From the NCBI GenBank assembly GCA_037074705.1, contig CM073593.1, positions 20,425,001-20,489,000 of the forward strand: a DNA stretch of 64,000 nt, given 5' to 3'. Position 1 is the stretch's first letter; each line of letters starts with the position of its first letter. Below are positions 20,845 to 34,289 of the stretch, in pieces. The notes beneath the pieces were generated by a model. It had not been told where the DNA came from, searched no databases, and saw nothing but the letters and a program-made list of their open reading frames with translations. Origin of the DNA: Zhengitettix transpicula. Its lineage: Eukaryota > Arthropoda > Insecta > Orthoptera > Tetrigidae. The translations under genes and the position numbers were made by a program.

Positions 20845-21405
20845 AAGTATGGCTCAATAAATGGCGGTTCAAACTCAATGAAGCGAAAAGTACTCAAGTC
20901 AACTTCACTAAACCGTTCAGAATGTCCATCAGTGTCCCTAAACAATATAGAAATCCCACAATCAAACGAACTTCGTAACTGGGTCTACATTTGGACAAAA
21001 AAGTAACATGGAAAAACATATATTAAAAAAAGGAAGGAATCCGACCTGTGACTGAGAAAAATGTACTGGGCACTGGGGAGAAAATCGTGTTTAAGGCTTG
21101 AAAACAAAATCTTACTCTAAAAAGCTATAATAAAACCAATTTGGATGTATGGTATTGAGCTATGGGGCTGCTCTTGCAAATACAAAGTCAACATGATCCA
21201 ACGATTTCAATCTAAAACACTCAGAATGCTTGTAAATGCACCTTGGTAAGTCAGCAATCGAACTTTACATACGGACCTCGAAATGCCAACCGTTCAAGAA
21301 GAATGCACCAACTGGAGTGCCAGCCACTTCCTGCGTCTCCAACTTCACCCAAACGAACTAGCGTCCACCCTGCAACATGACCCTCCCTATTATTGTGTCG
21401 TCAGA
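20845..21405 (+). pseudogene. Jockey-like LINE reverse transcriptase C-terminal fragment
   Basis: Broken frames give KWRFKLNEAKSTQVNFT, PSVSLNNIEIPQSNE, KMYWALGRKS, AIIKPIWMYGIELWGCS, MIQRFQSKTLRMLVNAPW and HTDLEMPTVQEE. These are the thumb and C-terminal blocks of Jockey-clade RTs of a different family from the 3438-8018 element. Stops and frameshifts show it is dead. It ends about 50 bp before the Helitron array. Confidence 0.75.
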
Positions 21406-21453
21406 TGAATCCATGGAACATGTATTATATAGTTTTGATTGTTAATTTTCTAA

Positions 21454-24400
21454 TCTTATAAATAAAAAAGAGTGTATGTATGTTTGTTTGTATGTTTGTT
21501 TGTATGTTTGTTTGTTTGTTTGTATGTTTGTATATTTGTATGTTCGTTATACAAATCTACACCGTTAGAGCAAATTTCACCAAATTTCGTACACGTGTTC
21601 TTTACGACCAGGAAACAAACACTGTCGGGGTGAGACATGTCTACCACCCCCAGAAGCGGGGGTGCACGGGGGTTGAAATATTTAAACATGCTAAAACAGC
21701 CGATATTTTAGTCGGATAATAATTTTTAGGGGTCCAAGATATTGATGGTGTTTCTACCGATGTTTTCTGAATATAATTTTCATCCCCTACACCCTGGGAA
21801 AAGGGCACCCTTAGAGTTTGGGGTGGAGAATACAAATCTATACCGGTGGATCAAATTTCACCAAATTTCGTACACGTGTTCTTTGCGACCAGGAAAACAA
21901 CACTGTCGGGGTGAGACGCGCCTACCACCCCCAGGAGCGGGGGTGGACGGGGGTTAAAATACTTAAACATGCTAAAACAGCAGGTATTAGATTTGGATAA
22001 ATATTTTCGGGGTCAAAGATATTGATTGTGTTTCTACCGATGTTATCTGAATATAATATTCATCTCCTAAACCCTGGGAAAAGGGCACCCTTAACGTTTG
22101 GGGTGGAGTTGCTTTACAGAAAAATAACGCGAATACAACCGAGTTTGGAGTCAAATCGAAGGTTACACCGTGTTATTTACGACCATGAAACAAACACTGT
22201 CGGGGTAAGACATGTCTACCACCCCCAGAAGCAGGGGTGCACGGGGGTTGAAATATTTAAACATGCTAAAAAAGCCGATATTTTAGTCGGATAATAATTT
22301 TTAGTGGTCCAAGATATTGATGGTGTTTCTACTGATGTTTTCTGAATATAATTTTCATGCCCTACACCCTGGGGAAAGAGCACCCCTAGCGTTTGGGGTG
22401 GAGAATACAAATCTATACCGGTGGTTAAAATTTCACCAATTTCGTGCACGTGTTCTTTGCGACCAGGAAACAAACACTGTCGAAGTGAGACGCGTCTACC
22501 ACCCCCAGAAGCGGGGGTGGAAATATTTGAACATGCTAAAACAGTCGATATTTCAGTCGGATAAATATTTTTAGGGGTCAAAGATGTTTATAGTCTTTTC
22601 ACTTATGATATCTGAATATAACTTTCAACCTCTACACCCTGGGGAAAGAGCACCCCTAGCGTTTGGGGTGGAGAATACAAATCTACACCGCGGGAGCAAA
22701 TTTCACCAAATTTCGTACACGGGTTCTTTGCGACCAGGAAAACAACACTGTCGGGGTGAGCCGCGTCTACCAACCCCAGAAGCGGGGGTGGACGGGGGTG
22801 GAAATATTTAAACATGCTAAAACAGGCGATATTTCAGTCGGATAAATATTTTTAGGGGTCAAATATATTTATAGTCTTTCCACTAAAGATATCTGAATAT
22901 AATTTTCAACCACTACACCCTGGGGAAAGAGCAACCCTAGCGTTTGGTGTGGAGAATACAAATCTATTCTGGTGGATCAAATTCTTCATACATGCTAACT
23001 CAGTTAGATAAATATTTCCCGGGTAAAAGTGATTAATAGTGTTTGTACCAATGTATGTGAGTAAAATTTCAAACATTTTACCGCATGGGAAAGTTGAATT
23101 GTAGGGGTGGGGGTGGAGGAATATTACAAAAAAATAACTCGAATAAAAACGAGACTGGAGTCAAAAGCAAAGTTATGGATAACGCTGAGTTAATTTATGC
23201 TATAAACTAGCAATTAACCTCCCAGGGACGGGCGTGGTCGGGAGTGGAAATTGTCAAACATGTTAATCAGCTTTGCAACTAAATATTTTTCCGGATCAAT
23301 GAGATTTCTCTACATTTACAGAGATAATAACTTCAACCCCTTTCGGGCTTATCAGTAGAGCTCTTTTAGGAGTTGGGTGGAGGAACTCTGCAATAAAATA
23401 ACGCTAATACAACCGAGATTGGAGTCAAATCCAAGGTTATGTATGTCGCCCAGTTCAATTATAGCATCAGATTGGCCATTTAGCCCCAAGGGGCGGTAGT
23501 GGATGGGATGGAGATTTTCTAACATGTTAAATCATCGATATTAGCGTGGAATAAATAAATGCAGGGACCATTGACGTTGATAGTATTTCTACCTATGTTG
23601 TTTGTAGGCATAATAGGGGTGGGGGGAGGGGATTTCCTTGAAAATAACGGGAAAACAACCAAGATTCGAGTCAAATCGAAGGTAATGGATGTCGCTGAAT
23701 TTATTTATGACAATCTTGACAACGCGCGGGTATCGGCTGGGTTGGGATGAGTTGACCAGGTGTTTTGGCATCGATTAAATATATTTCGGGATGAATTAGA
23801 TTAATAAAATTTCCTTACATGTTCTCTGTGTATAATTTCAACCCCTTTCGGACTCGGAAGGGTGCACCCTTAAGGGTTGGCGTGGAAGTAGCATTAGATA
23901 AAAATAAACCAGAAACTATCAGGATTGTCACTGAGTTTAATTATGACATTAAACTTGACCGATTAAGTCCCCGAAGCGGGAGTGGTCGGGGGTGAAAATT
24001 TTCAAACATTTTAAACGGTCGATATTTGCGATAATTATTTCCTGGGGTTAGTTACTTTGATAGTATTTATCCCGATGTTGTTTGTGTATAATTTAACCCC
24101 TGTGAGGGGAGCAAGCTTAGGGGTGGGGTGGAGGTACGTTAAATAAAAACCCGCAAAAACAACCGAGATTGGAATCAATTCAGAGACTATGAATGTCGCT
24201 GAATCTAATTGTGACAACCTTGGTTAAGCGACGGGTTTGGGAGGTGTTGGGCGGGGGAATAAATTTTCAGACAATGTAATCGGCCGATTCTTGCGTGGAA
24301 TACATTCTTTTTCATTATCGCATAATTGTGGGGTGGTCATCTTCTAACATGTAAAAACGGCCGATATATTTAGTCAATGACTTCATCCCCCTTCGGCATG

Positions 24401-24530
24401 GTAGGTGAGCACATTTAGGGATAGGGTTCGAGGAGCTTTACATAAAAATAGCTCAAAAGTAACCAAAATTGGAGTCTTATCTATGGTTATAGATAAATGA
24501 CATCTCGGGCAACGCCGAACACCCAGCTAT
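21454..24530 (+). mobile_element. Helitron-like element, copy A
   Basis: Starts A/TCTTATAAATAAAAAAGAG with a TGTATG/TTTG microsatellite, ends in ATCTCGGGCAACGCC and ACCCAGCTAT (CTAG mutated to CTAT). Helitrons start TC, end CTRR, have a short hairpin about 11 nt before the end and insert between A and T; all are seen here. No Rep/helicase gene, so non-autonomous. Interior is tandem subrepeats of about 280 bp (to about 22990) followed by more diverged relatives. Confidence 0.75.
21540..22990 (+). repeat. Tandem subrepeats of about 280 bp inside Helitron copy A
   Basis: Five units start with TTCACCAAATTTCG-like blocks near 21575, 21853, 22150 (diverged), 22430 and 22700. Each has CTTTGCGACCAGGAAA, CACTGTCGGGGTGAGAC, a CCACCCCC/GGGGGTGG hairpin, AACATGCTAAAACAG, TTTCTACCGATGTT and CACCCTGGG. 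The same unit recurs in copies B, B', C and D. Every unit is open for 60-90 codons, which is best explained by common origin rather than coding. Confidence 0.8.
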
Positions 24531-24532
24531 TA

Positions 24533-25915
24533 TCTTATAAATAAAAGAGAGTGTATGTATGTTTGTATGTTTGTTTGTATGTTTGTATGTTTGTATGTTT
24601 GTATGTTTGTATATTTGTATGTTCGTTATACAAATCTACACCGGTAAAGCAAATTTCACCAAATTTCGTACACGTGTTCTTTACGACCAGGAAACAAACA
24701 CTGTCAGGGTGAGACATGTCTACCACCCCCAGAAGCGGGGGTGGACTGGGGTTGAAATATTTAAACAAGCTAAAACAGACGATAATTTAGTCGGATAATA
24801 ATTTTTATGGGTCCAAGATATTTATAGTGTTTCTACCGATGTTTTCAGAATATAATTTTCATCCCCTACACCCTGGGAAAAGGGCACCCTTAGGATTTGG
24901 GGTGGAGGATACATATCTATACCCGTGGATCAAATTTCACCAAATTTCGTACACGTGTTCTTTGCGACCAGAAAAACAACACTGTCGGGGTGAGACGCGC
25001 CTACCACCCCTAGAAGCGGGGGTGGACGGGGGTGGAAATATTTGAACATGCTAAAACAGTCGATATTTCAGTCGGATGAATATTTTTAGAGGTCAAAGAT
25101 ATTTATAATCTTTCCACTGATGATATCTGAATATAATTTTCAACCTCTACACCCTGGGGAAAGAGCACTCCTAGCGTTTGGGGTGGAGAGTACAAATCTA
25201 CACCGCTGGAGCAAATTTCACCAAATTTCGTACACGGGTTCTTTGCGACCAGGAAAACAACACTGTCGGGGTGAGACGCGTCTACCAACCCCAGAAGCGG
25301 GGGTGGACAGGGGTTGAAATACTTAAACATGCTAAAATAGCAGGTATTAGATTTCGATAAATATTTTCGGGATCAAAGATATTGATTGTGTTTCTACCGA
25401 TGTTATCTGAATATAATATTCATCTCCTACGCCCTGGGAAAAGGGCACCCTTAGGGTTTGGGGTGGAGTTGCTTTACAGAAAAATAACGCGAATACAACC
25501 GAGTTTGGAGTCAAATCGAAGGTTATGGATGTCAGTGAGTTTACTTCGGATAAATATTTTTAATTGCCTATTTAACCCGAAAGGGTGGGGGTTGGAAGGG
25601 AAGATAAATAGTCAGTTCTTGCGCGTTCTTGGAGGAGAATTACGTGAATACGATTTCAACGGATGTTGTTGAAAATATAAATCCCTTTAGACATTAGTGG
25701 TGAGCTTGCTTAGGGCTGGGGGTGAGAATTATCTATTATTCTAAAACTGCCAAAATGTTATGTGTTTATGGGTAAACTAGATTGATATTGTTTCTACCGA
25801 TGTGATATGAGTAAAAATTCAACCCTTTCCACCACGGGAAAGTAGCAGATTTAGGGGTGGTGTTGTTCATACTATTTTAACCGATGTTGTTTCCATTAAT
25901 AACGACGTTTAATCT
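24533..25915 (+). mobile_element. Helitron-like element, copy B (3' truncated)
   Basis: Begins TCTTATAAATAAAAGAGAGTG two bases (TA) after copy A, repeats the microsatellite and three 280-bp subrepeats, and stops at AACGACGTTTAAT where copy B' begins. The CTAG end is missing. Confidence 0.68.
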
Positions 25916-26980
25916 TCTTATAAATAAAAATCAGTGTATGTATGTATGTATGTTTGTATATTTGTATGTTCGTTATACAAATCTACACCGCTGGAGAAAA
26001 TTTCACCAAATTTCGTACACGTGTTCCTTGCGACCAGGAAACAAACACTGTCGGGGTGAGACGCGTCTACCGCCCCCAGAAGCGGGGGTGGACAGGGGTG
26101 GAAATATTTAAACATACTAAAACAGTCGATATTTCAGTCGGATAAATATTTTTAGGGGTCAAAGATATTTATAGTCTTTCCACTGATGATATCTGAATAT
26201 AATTTTCAACCTCTACAGCCTAGGGAAAGAGCACCTTTAGCGTTTGTGGTGGAGAGTACAAATCTACACCGCTGGAGCAAATTTCACCAAATTTCTTACA
26301 CGGGTTCTTTGCGACCAGGAAAACAACACTGTCGGGGTGAGACGCGTCTACCAACCCCAGAAGCGGGGGTGGACGGGGGTTGAAATACTTAAACATACTA
26401 AAACAGCAGGTATTAGATTTCGATAAATATTTTCGGGATCAAAGATATTGATTGTGTTTCTACCGATGTTATCTGAATATAATATTCATCTCCTACGCCC
26501 TGGGAAAAGGGCACCGTTAGGGTTTGGGGTGGAGTTGTTTTACAGGAAAATAACGCGAATACAACCGAGTTTGGAGTCAAATCGAAGGTTATGGATGTCA
26601 TTGAGTTTACTTCGGATAAATATTTTTAATTGCCTATTTAACCCGAAAGGGTGGGGGTTGGAAGGGAAGATAAATAGTCAGTTCTTGCGCGTTCTTGGAG
26701 GAGAATTACGTGAATACTATTTCAACGGATGTTGTTGAAAATATAAATCCCTTTGGACATTAGTGGTGAGCTTGCTTAGGGCTGGGGGTGAGAATTGTCT
26801 ATTATTCTAAAACTGCCAAAATGTTATGTGTTTATGGGTAAACTAGATTGATATTGTTTCTACCGATGTGATATGAGTAAAAATTCAACCCTTACCACCA
26901 CGGGAAAGTAGCAGATTTAGGGGTGGTGTTGTTCATACTATTTTAACCTATGTTGTTTCCATTAATAACGACGTTTAATC
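25916..26980 (+). mobile_element. Helitron-like element, copy B' (3' truncated)
   Basis: Begins TCTTATAAATAAAAATCAG; bases from about 25980 onward nearly duplicate 24640-25915 minus one or more units, and 25382-25912 equals 26448-26980 at a fixed spacing of 1,066 bp. Ends at the same AACGACGTTTAAT. Confidence 0.68.
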
Positions 26981-27326
26981 AATAATAAAATTGTTTCAGA
27001 ACCATTCCTTTTTATACTCTTTTAAAAAGTTTTTATATTATAAATTGTTATAAACATACTTTTACATTTATTCCGTAATTGAAGTTGTATTATTGTGAAG
27101 AAATAAAGCAACAAATAATCACGGACAAATAAATGTAACAAAAACTCTACATGCTAACGTAGTTTATAATTTAGTTTACTACAACTTCAATGAAAATATT
27201 ATCCACGTAAATTACATTATTAGAACAATTGTTCTCAAAATCCTTAACCATATAATTCAATCCATTAATAATAATCACTTTTCTACCAGAACGAAAGGGC
27301 TTAATATAAATAATTATTACACTTAA
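26981..27326. other. Spacer between Helitron copies
   Basis: AT-rich DNA without the Helitron blocks, probably the original host sequence. Nothing recognised in it. Confidence 0.5.
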
Positions 27327-29186
27327 TCTTATAAATAAAAATGAGTGTATGAATGTATGTATGTATGTTTGTATGTATGTTTGTATGTTTGAATATTTGT
27401 ATGTTTGTATATTTGTATGTTTGTATATTTGTGTGTTCGTTATACAAATCTACACCGCTGGAGAAAATTTCACCAAATTTTTTCGTACACGTGTTCCTTG
27501 CGACCAGGAAACAAACACTGTCGGGGTGAGACGCGTCTACCACCCCCAGAAGCGGGGGTGGACGGGGATTGATATATTTAAACATGCTAAAACAGTCTAT
27601 ATTTCAGTCGGATAAATATTTTTAAGGGTCACAGATATTAATAGTTTTTCTACCGACTGTTGGAGTGAGACGCGTCTACCACCCCCAGAAGCGGGTCGGG
27701 ATTATCAGTAGTGCACTTTTAGGTGTTGGGTGGAGGAACGCTGCAATAAAATAACGCGAATACAACCGAGATTGGAGTCAAATCCAAGGTTATGGATGTC
27801 ATCCAGTTCAATTATAGCATCAAATTGCCCGTTTAGCCCCAAGGGGCGGGAGTGGATGGGATGGAAATTTTCTAACATGTGGTAATCATCGATATTAGCG
27901 TGGAATAAATAAATGCCGGGACCATTGACGTTGATAGTATTTCTACCGATGTTGTTTGTAGGCATGATAGGGGTGGGGCTGGAGGGGATTTCCTTGAAAT
28001 TAACGGGAAAACAACCGAGATTCGAGTCAAATCGAAGGTCATGGATGTTGCTGACTTTATTTATGACAATCTGGACATCGCGCGGGTATCGCGCGGGTAT
28101 CGACTGTTTTTTGCGTCAATGAAATATATTTCGGGATGAATTAGATTAATAAAATTTCCCTACATGTTCTCTGTGTATAATTTCAACCCCTTTCGGATTC
28201 ATAAGGGTGTACCCTTAAGGGTGGGCGTGAAGTGGCATTAGATAAAAAGAAACCAGAAACTATCGGGATTGTCACTGAGTTTAATTAATTTCCTTGAAAA
28301 TAACGGGAAAACAACCGAGATTCGAGTCAAATCGAAGGTAATGGATGTTGCTGAATTTATTTATGACAATCTGGAAAACGCGCGGGTATCGGCTGGGTTG
28401 GGATGAGTTGACCGGCAGTTTTTTCGTCAATTAAATATATTACGGGATGAATTAGATTAATAAAATTTCCCTACATGTTCTCTGTGTATAATTTCAACCC
28501 CTTTCGGACTCGGAAGGGTGCACCCTTAAGGGTTGGCGTGGAAGTAGCATTATATAAAAATAAACCAGAAACTATCAGGATTGTCACTGAGTTTAATTAT
28601 GACATTAAACATGTCCGTTTAAGTCCCCGAAGCGGGAATGGTCGGGGGTGAAAAATTTCAAACATGTTAAACGGTCGATATTTGCGATAATTATTTCCTG
28701 GGGTTAATTACTTTGTAAGTATTTATACCGATGTTGTTTGTGTATAATTTAACCCCTGTGAGGGGAGCAAGCTTAGGGGTGGCGTGGAGGTACGTTAAAT
28801 AAAATCCCGCAAAAACAACCGAGATTCGAATCAATTCCGAGACTATGAATGTCGCTGAATCTAATTGTGACAACCTGGGTAACGCGACGGGTTTGGGACG
28901 TGTTGGGCGGGGGAATAAATTTTCAGACAATGTAACCGGCCACTTTTGCGTGGAATACATTCTTTTTCATTATCGCATATTTGTGGTGATGGTCATCTTC
29001 TAACATGTAAAAACGGCCGATATATTTAGTCAATGACTTCACCCGCCTTCGGCATGGAAGGTGAGCACATTTAGGGATAGGGTTCGACGAGCTTTACATA
29101 AAAATACCGCAAAAGTAACCAAAACTGGAGTCTTATGGACGGTTATAGATAAATGACATCTCGGGCAACGCCGGGCACCCAGCTAG
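27327..29186 (+). mobile_element. Helitron-like element, copy C
   Basis: Begins A/TCTTATAAATAAAAATGAG with the TGTATG microsatellite, ends CGCCGGGC ACCCAGCTAG then T. 1,860 bp. The terminal hairpin (CTCG-GC / GC-CGGG with one bulged G) ends 11 nt before the 3' end. Confidence 0.8.
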
Positions 29187-29188
29187 TA

Positions 29189-32100
29189 TCTAATAAATAA
29201 AAAGAGCGTTTGTTTGTTTGTTTGTTTGTATATATATTTGTATGTTCCTTATACAAATCTACACCGGTGGAGCAAATTTAACCAAATTTCGTACACGTGT
29301 TCTTTGCGACCAGGAAACAAACACTGTCAGGGTGAGACGCGTCTAGCACCCCCAGAAGCGGGGGTGGACGGGGGTGGAAATATTTAAACATGCTAAAACA
29401 GTCGATATTTGAGTCGGATAAATATTTTTAGAGGTCAAAGATATTGATAGTGTTTCTACCTATGTTATCTGAATATAATTTTCATCCCCTACACCCTGGG
29501 AAAAGGGCACCCTTAGGGTTTGGGATGGAGTTGCTTTACAGGAAAATAACGCGAATACAACCGAGATTCGACCAAATCGTAGATTATGAATGCCACTTAG
29601 TTTAGTTATAACATTCAACTTAGCATTTACCTCTCAGAGGCAGGGGTAGCGGGATGGAAATTTTGGAACATGCAAACACGGCAGATATTTGCGTTGAATA
29701 AATATTTTTTAAGTTTAATTATATATATTGTATTTCTACTGATATTGTTTGTGTATATTTTCAACCGATTTCGGCATGCGATGGGAGCACCCTTATGTGT
29801 GGTGGTGGAGGGGCGTTTCATATAATTAACGCCAAATCAACCGAGATTCGAGTCAAATCGGGGATATGGATGTCGCTGAGACTATTTATAACAATCTGAG
29901 AAACTCACAGGGGTGGGTGGGAATTGTTGGTGATGACAGGGGGTGGGAGGGGAAAGAAATTTTCAAACATTTTAACCGGCCGATTTTTTCGTCGAATCAA
30001 TATAATTCGGGATCAATAGCATTCATATAATTTCATTACATGTTATATGTGTATAATTTCAACTTCTTTAGACATGGGAGTGATGCACCCTTAAAGGTTG
30101 GGGGTGGACTGCCATTACATGAAATTACTCAAGCACATTCAAGTTTCGAGTCGAATCCGGGGTTATATTTGTCATGTGTTTAATTATGACATTTAACTTA
30201 CAGTTTAACTTTCTCAAGCGGGGATGGACGGGGGTTGAAATTTTCAAACATGTTAAGCAGTCGATATTTGCGTCGAATAAATATTTTTCTGGTTCACTGA
30301 GATTTATTATATTTCTCTACATGTTCCATGTATTTAATATAACCTCTTTCGGGATTGGAGTGGAGCACTCTTAAAGGAGGGGGGCGGGTGGAGAAGATTT
30401 ATATAATAATAACGTGAACACAATCGAGATTGGGCTCAAATACAGGGTTATGGTTGTCAGTGAGTTTAAGTATAGTTTGATATTCAAGTTGCCGTTTAAG
30501 TTCCTCAAGCGGGGGTGGTTGGGGGTGGAAATCTTAAAACATGCTATAAAGGCCCATATTTGAGTCTGATAAATATTTTCCGGGTAAAAAAGATTAATAG
30601 TGTTTGTACCAATGTATGTCAGTGAAATTTCAACATTTTACGGCATAAGAAAGAAGCTCCCTAGGGGTGGGGATGGATGAATGTTACAATAAATTAACTC
30701 GAATACAACCCAGACTGGAGTAAAAACCAAATTTATGGATAACGCTGAGTTTAATTACGACATTAAACAAGCAATTAACCTCCCAGTGACGGTGGTGGTC
30801 GGGGGTGGAAATTGTCAAACATGTTAATCTACCGATTTTTGCAACGACGAAATATTTATCGGGATCAATGAGATTCATACAATTTCTCTACACATTCTGT
30901 GAGTATAACTTCAACCCCTTTCGGGCTTATCAGTAGAGCACCTTTAGGGGTGGGGTGGGTTATGGATGTCACCGAGTTCAATTATAGCATTCAATTGGCC
31001 ATTTTATCCCAAGGGGCGGAAGTTGATGGGGTGGACAGGGATTGAATTTTTCTAACATGTTAAACGATCGATATTTGCGTGGAGTAAATATTTTTAAAGG
31101 ATAAATACAATTAATTGAAACAATTAATTGTCGGGGTCAGTGACACTGATAATAAATCTACCAATGTTGTTTGTAAAATGTAACCCCTTTTAGCATGAGA
31201 GTGAAGCACACTTACGGGAGGAGGTGGAAACATTTATTTAGGCAGATAAATATTTTTAGGTATCTAAGATATAGTTTTTCAACCGATGTTATATGAGTAT
31301 AGTTTCATCCCTTACAGTATGGGAAAGGAGCATTCTTAGGGGTGAGAGTAAAAAAATAAATAACGCGAATAAATCTGAGAATACAAACAAATCAAGGGTT
31401 GTGGATGTCGCAGAGTTTCATTATGATATTCAATTGGCCATCTAACACCCAAGGGTAGGGATGAACCAGTCATGAAAAAGGTTTAACATGTTAAACGGTC
31501 GATATTTGCATGGAATAAATATTTTTAACGGATAATTACATTTATAGTATTTCCACCCATTTTATGTTTGTAAAATTTCAACCCCTAGCGACATGAGTGA
31601 CATCATGCTTAGAGGGGTGGGTGTGGAGGTGAGATACCGGAAAATAACGCTAATACAACCGAGATTCTATTCAAATCGAATGTAATGGATGTCTCTGAGT
31701 TTATTTATGACAATCTAAGAAATCCGCGGGGGTGGATTAAGGTGGGAGAAGTTGGGCGGTGGTGGGTAAGGAGTAGAAATTTTAAAATAAGTAAAGCTCC
31801 GAATTTTGCGTCGAATAAATATATACAATGAGATCATTAAAATTTCACTACACGTTCTCAGTGTTTAATTTGAACCCATTTTGGGATTTGGAGGGAGCTT
31901 ACTTAAGGAGTGGGGCTCAACAAGAGTTAAAAATAAATAACGGGAATAAAACCGAGATTAGAGTCAAATACAGGGTTATGAATGTCGCTGGGTTTAATTA
32001 TGACATTTAAATAGTCATTGAACTCCAAGGGGTGGAGATGGACGGGAGTAGTATTTCTATCCAAGTTGTGTGTGTAAAATTTTAACCCTTCTTGCGGCAT

Positions 32101-33736
32101 GAGGGAGGTGCATAGTAAGGGGTGGTGGTGGATTGGGAATCATAAAAAAACAACGCGAGAAAAAACGAAATTGGAGTCAAATCGAAATCCCCTGGGGTGG
32201 GATTGGACGGGGTGGAATTCTTCAAACATGTTAAATCATCGATATTATCGTGGAATAAATAAATTCCAGGGCCATTGACGTTTATAGTATTTCTACCGAT
32301 GATGTTTGTAGGGATGATGTGGGGGAGAATGATAGGAGGGTGGAGGGTATTTACAAGAAAATAATGCAAAACCGAAATTCAAGTCAAATCGAAGGAAATG
32401 GATGTCGCCGAATTTATTTGTAACAATCTGGACAACACGCGGGTGTGGGCTGGGTTGGGATGAGTTGGGCGGAGGTGTACTGGGGATATAAATTTTAAAA
32501 CATGTTGACCGGCAGTTTTTTGCGTCGAGTAAATAAATTTCGGGATCAATTAGATTAATAAAATTTCTCTACACTTTGCCCATGTATAATTTCAACATCT
32601 TTCGGGATTGGGAATGGAGCTCCCCTTAAGGGTGGAATTACATTATAATGATGCAAAAACAACCGACATTGGAGACGAATCCACGGTAATCGATGTCAAT
32701 GAGTTAAATTATTACATTTAACTAACCGTTTAACTCCCCCAAGGAAGGGTTGGCAGGGGTGTAAATTATTTAAATATGTTAAACGGTCGAAACGTGAATA
32801 AATCCCAGATTGGAGATATAGGTGAAAGTGTTTATGGCAACGTGGGATATTCACGGTGGGTGGTGATGGTGTGCGGGGGTGTGAGGGGATTGGAGCAGTT
32901 GGGCGGGGGAATAAATTTTCAAACATGTTAACCGGCTGATTTTTTCTTCGAATAAATATATTTCGGCATCAATGAGATTCATAAAATTTCTCTACATGTT
33001 CTGTGTGTATAATTTCAACCCTTTCCGGGCTTTGGAGGGGTTCACCCTTAAGGGTAGGCGTGAAGGGGCATTACATAAAAAGAAAGCAGAAAGTATCGAG
33101 ATTGGAGTTGAATCCGGAGTTATATTTGTCACTGAGTTTAATTACGTCATTCAACATGCCGTTTAAGTCCCCGAAGCGGAAGTGGTCGGGGGGGTGGAAA
33201 TTTTCAAACATGGTAAACAGTCGATATTTGCGATAATTATTTCCAGGGGTTAATTACTTTGATTTTATGTATATAGATGCTGTTTGTGGATAATTTCAAC
33301 CCCTGTGAGGGGAGCAATCTTAGGGGTGGAGTGGAGGTACGTTAAGTAAAAAAAAAACGCAAAAACAACCGAGATTCGAATCAATTGAGAGACTATGAAT
33401 GTTGCAGAATCTAATTCTAATGACAACCTGGGTAACGCGACGGGTTTGGGAGGTGGACTGGGGTAGAAATTTTCAGACAACGTAATCGGTCGATTTTTCG
33501 TGAAATAAAAACTTTTTGGTTATCGCACATTTGTGGGGGTGGTCATCTTCTAAGATGTAAAAACGGCCGATATATTTTCTCAATGACTTCAACCCCCTTC
33601 GGCATGGGAGGTGAGCACATGTAGACATAGGGTTCGAGGAACGTTACATAAAAATAGCGCAAAAGCAACCGAAATTGGAGTAATATCGGGGGTTATAGAT
33701 AAATGACATCTCGGGCAACGCCGGGCACCCAGCTAG
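29189..33736 (+). mobile_element. Helitron-like element, copy D (longest)
   Basis: Begins TCTAATAAATAAAAAGAGCG after TA, ends ACCCAGCTAG/TAATAATAAT. 4,548 bp made of about a dozen diverged GTTTCTACC...AACCCCTTTCGG...GGGGTGG...AAACATGTTAA modules. No Rep/helicase coding sequence found. Confidence 0.8.
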
Positions 33737-34084
33737 TAATAATAATAAAATCTCTCTTCTTTTCCCTTTCTAATATAAACAATATAATACCTTAATATGT
33801 TCCTACGATTTGGGAATCAACCTTTTATGAACCATGATACGCACAAAAACTGAATTAATTTAACTATAGTTGCCGTTACCAGTTACCTTATTTAATTGGG
33901 AGAGGATTTATAGCATTTTATTGGCGTTAAGTAACGCAGAATTTTTGTGTTACAAAAAAGAGATTTTAGAGTAATATGTTAACTGGGGCATAGGGACACC
34001 TATGGCAACGTTTTTGTTGAAAATAAAATATGAACAATACTGTTAGTTAATAAAGATAGGAATGTAATTGTGAACAATAGTATA
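33737..34084. other. Intergenic, no feature recognised
   Basis: AT-rich DNA right of the Helitron array; nothing supported. Confidence 0.5.
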
Positions 34085-34289
34085 GTACACAATCACAACA
34101 CTCAGGAGAAATGACGTTCGCTAAATAGGTGTGAACTGTAGTTATACTAATAAAAGCCCATAAATAAATGGAGCACGCTGGTATAACAAGTTACCAAATG
34201 ATATTAAAGGTTTGAATGGGACAAACTTTAAAATTGCTGTTAAGGAATTGCTAATAAATAAATGTCAGTATACCTTAGACGAACTTTAG
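34085..34289 (+). pseudogene. LINE ORF2 C-terminal tail
   Basis: Encodes WYNKLPNDIKGLNGTNFKIA then VKELLINKCQYTLDEL and a stop at 34287, preceded by a decayed HNHNT block. This LYNSLP...FK...V+..LL..+.YYS pattern closes the ORF2 of CR1/Jockey-like LINEs. An antisense RT fragment at 35790-36145 may be of the same family. Confidence 0.6.

Noticed and set aside
21456..26145. Many open frames of 60-90 codons in the Helitron array, several nearly identical (TKFRTRVLCDQE...)
   Set aside because: They follow the DNA subrepeats exactly, are open on both strands, show no domain, and frames end at unit borders. Repetition of non-coding DNA explains them.
21454..33736. Regularly spaced repeats as a CRISPR array
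   Set aside because: Units are about 280 bp and diverged, with no short repeat/spacer pattern and no cas genes; the genome is eukaryotic and the elements have Helitron ends.
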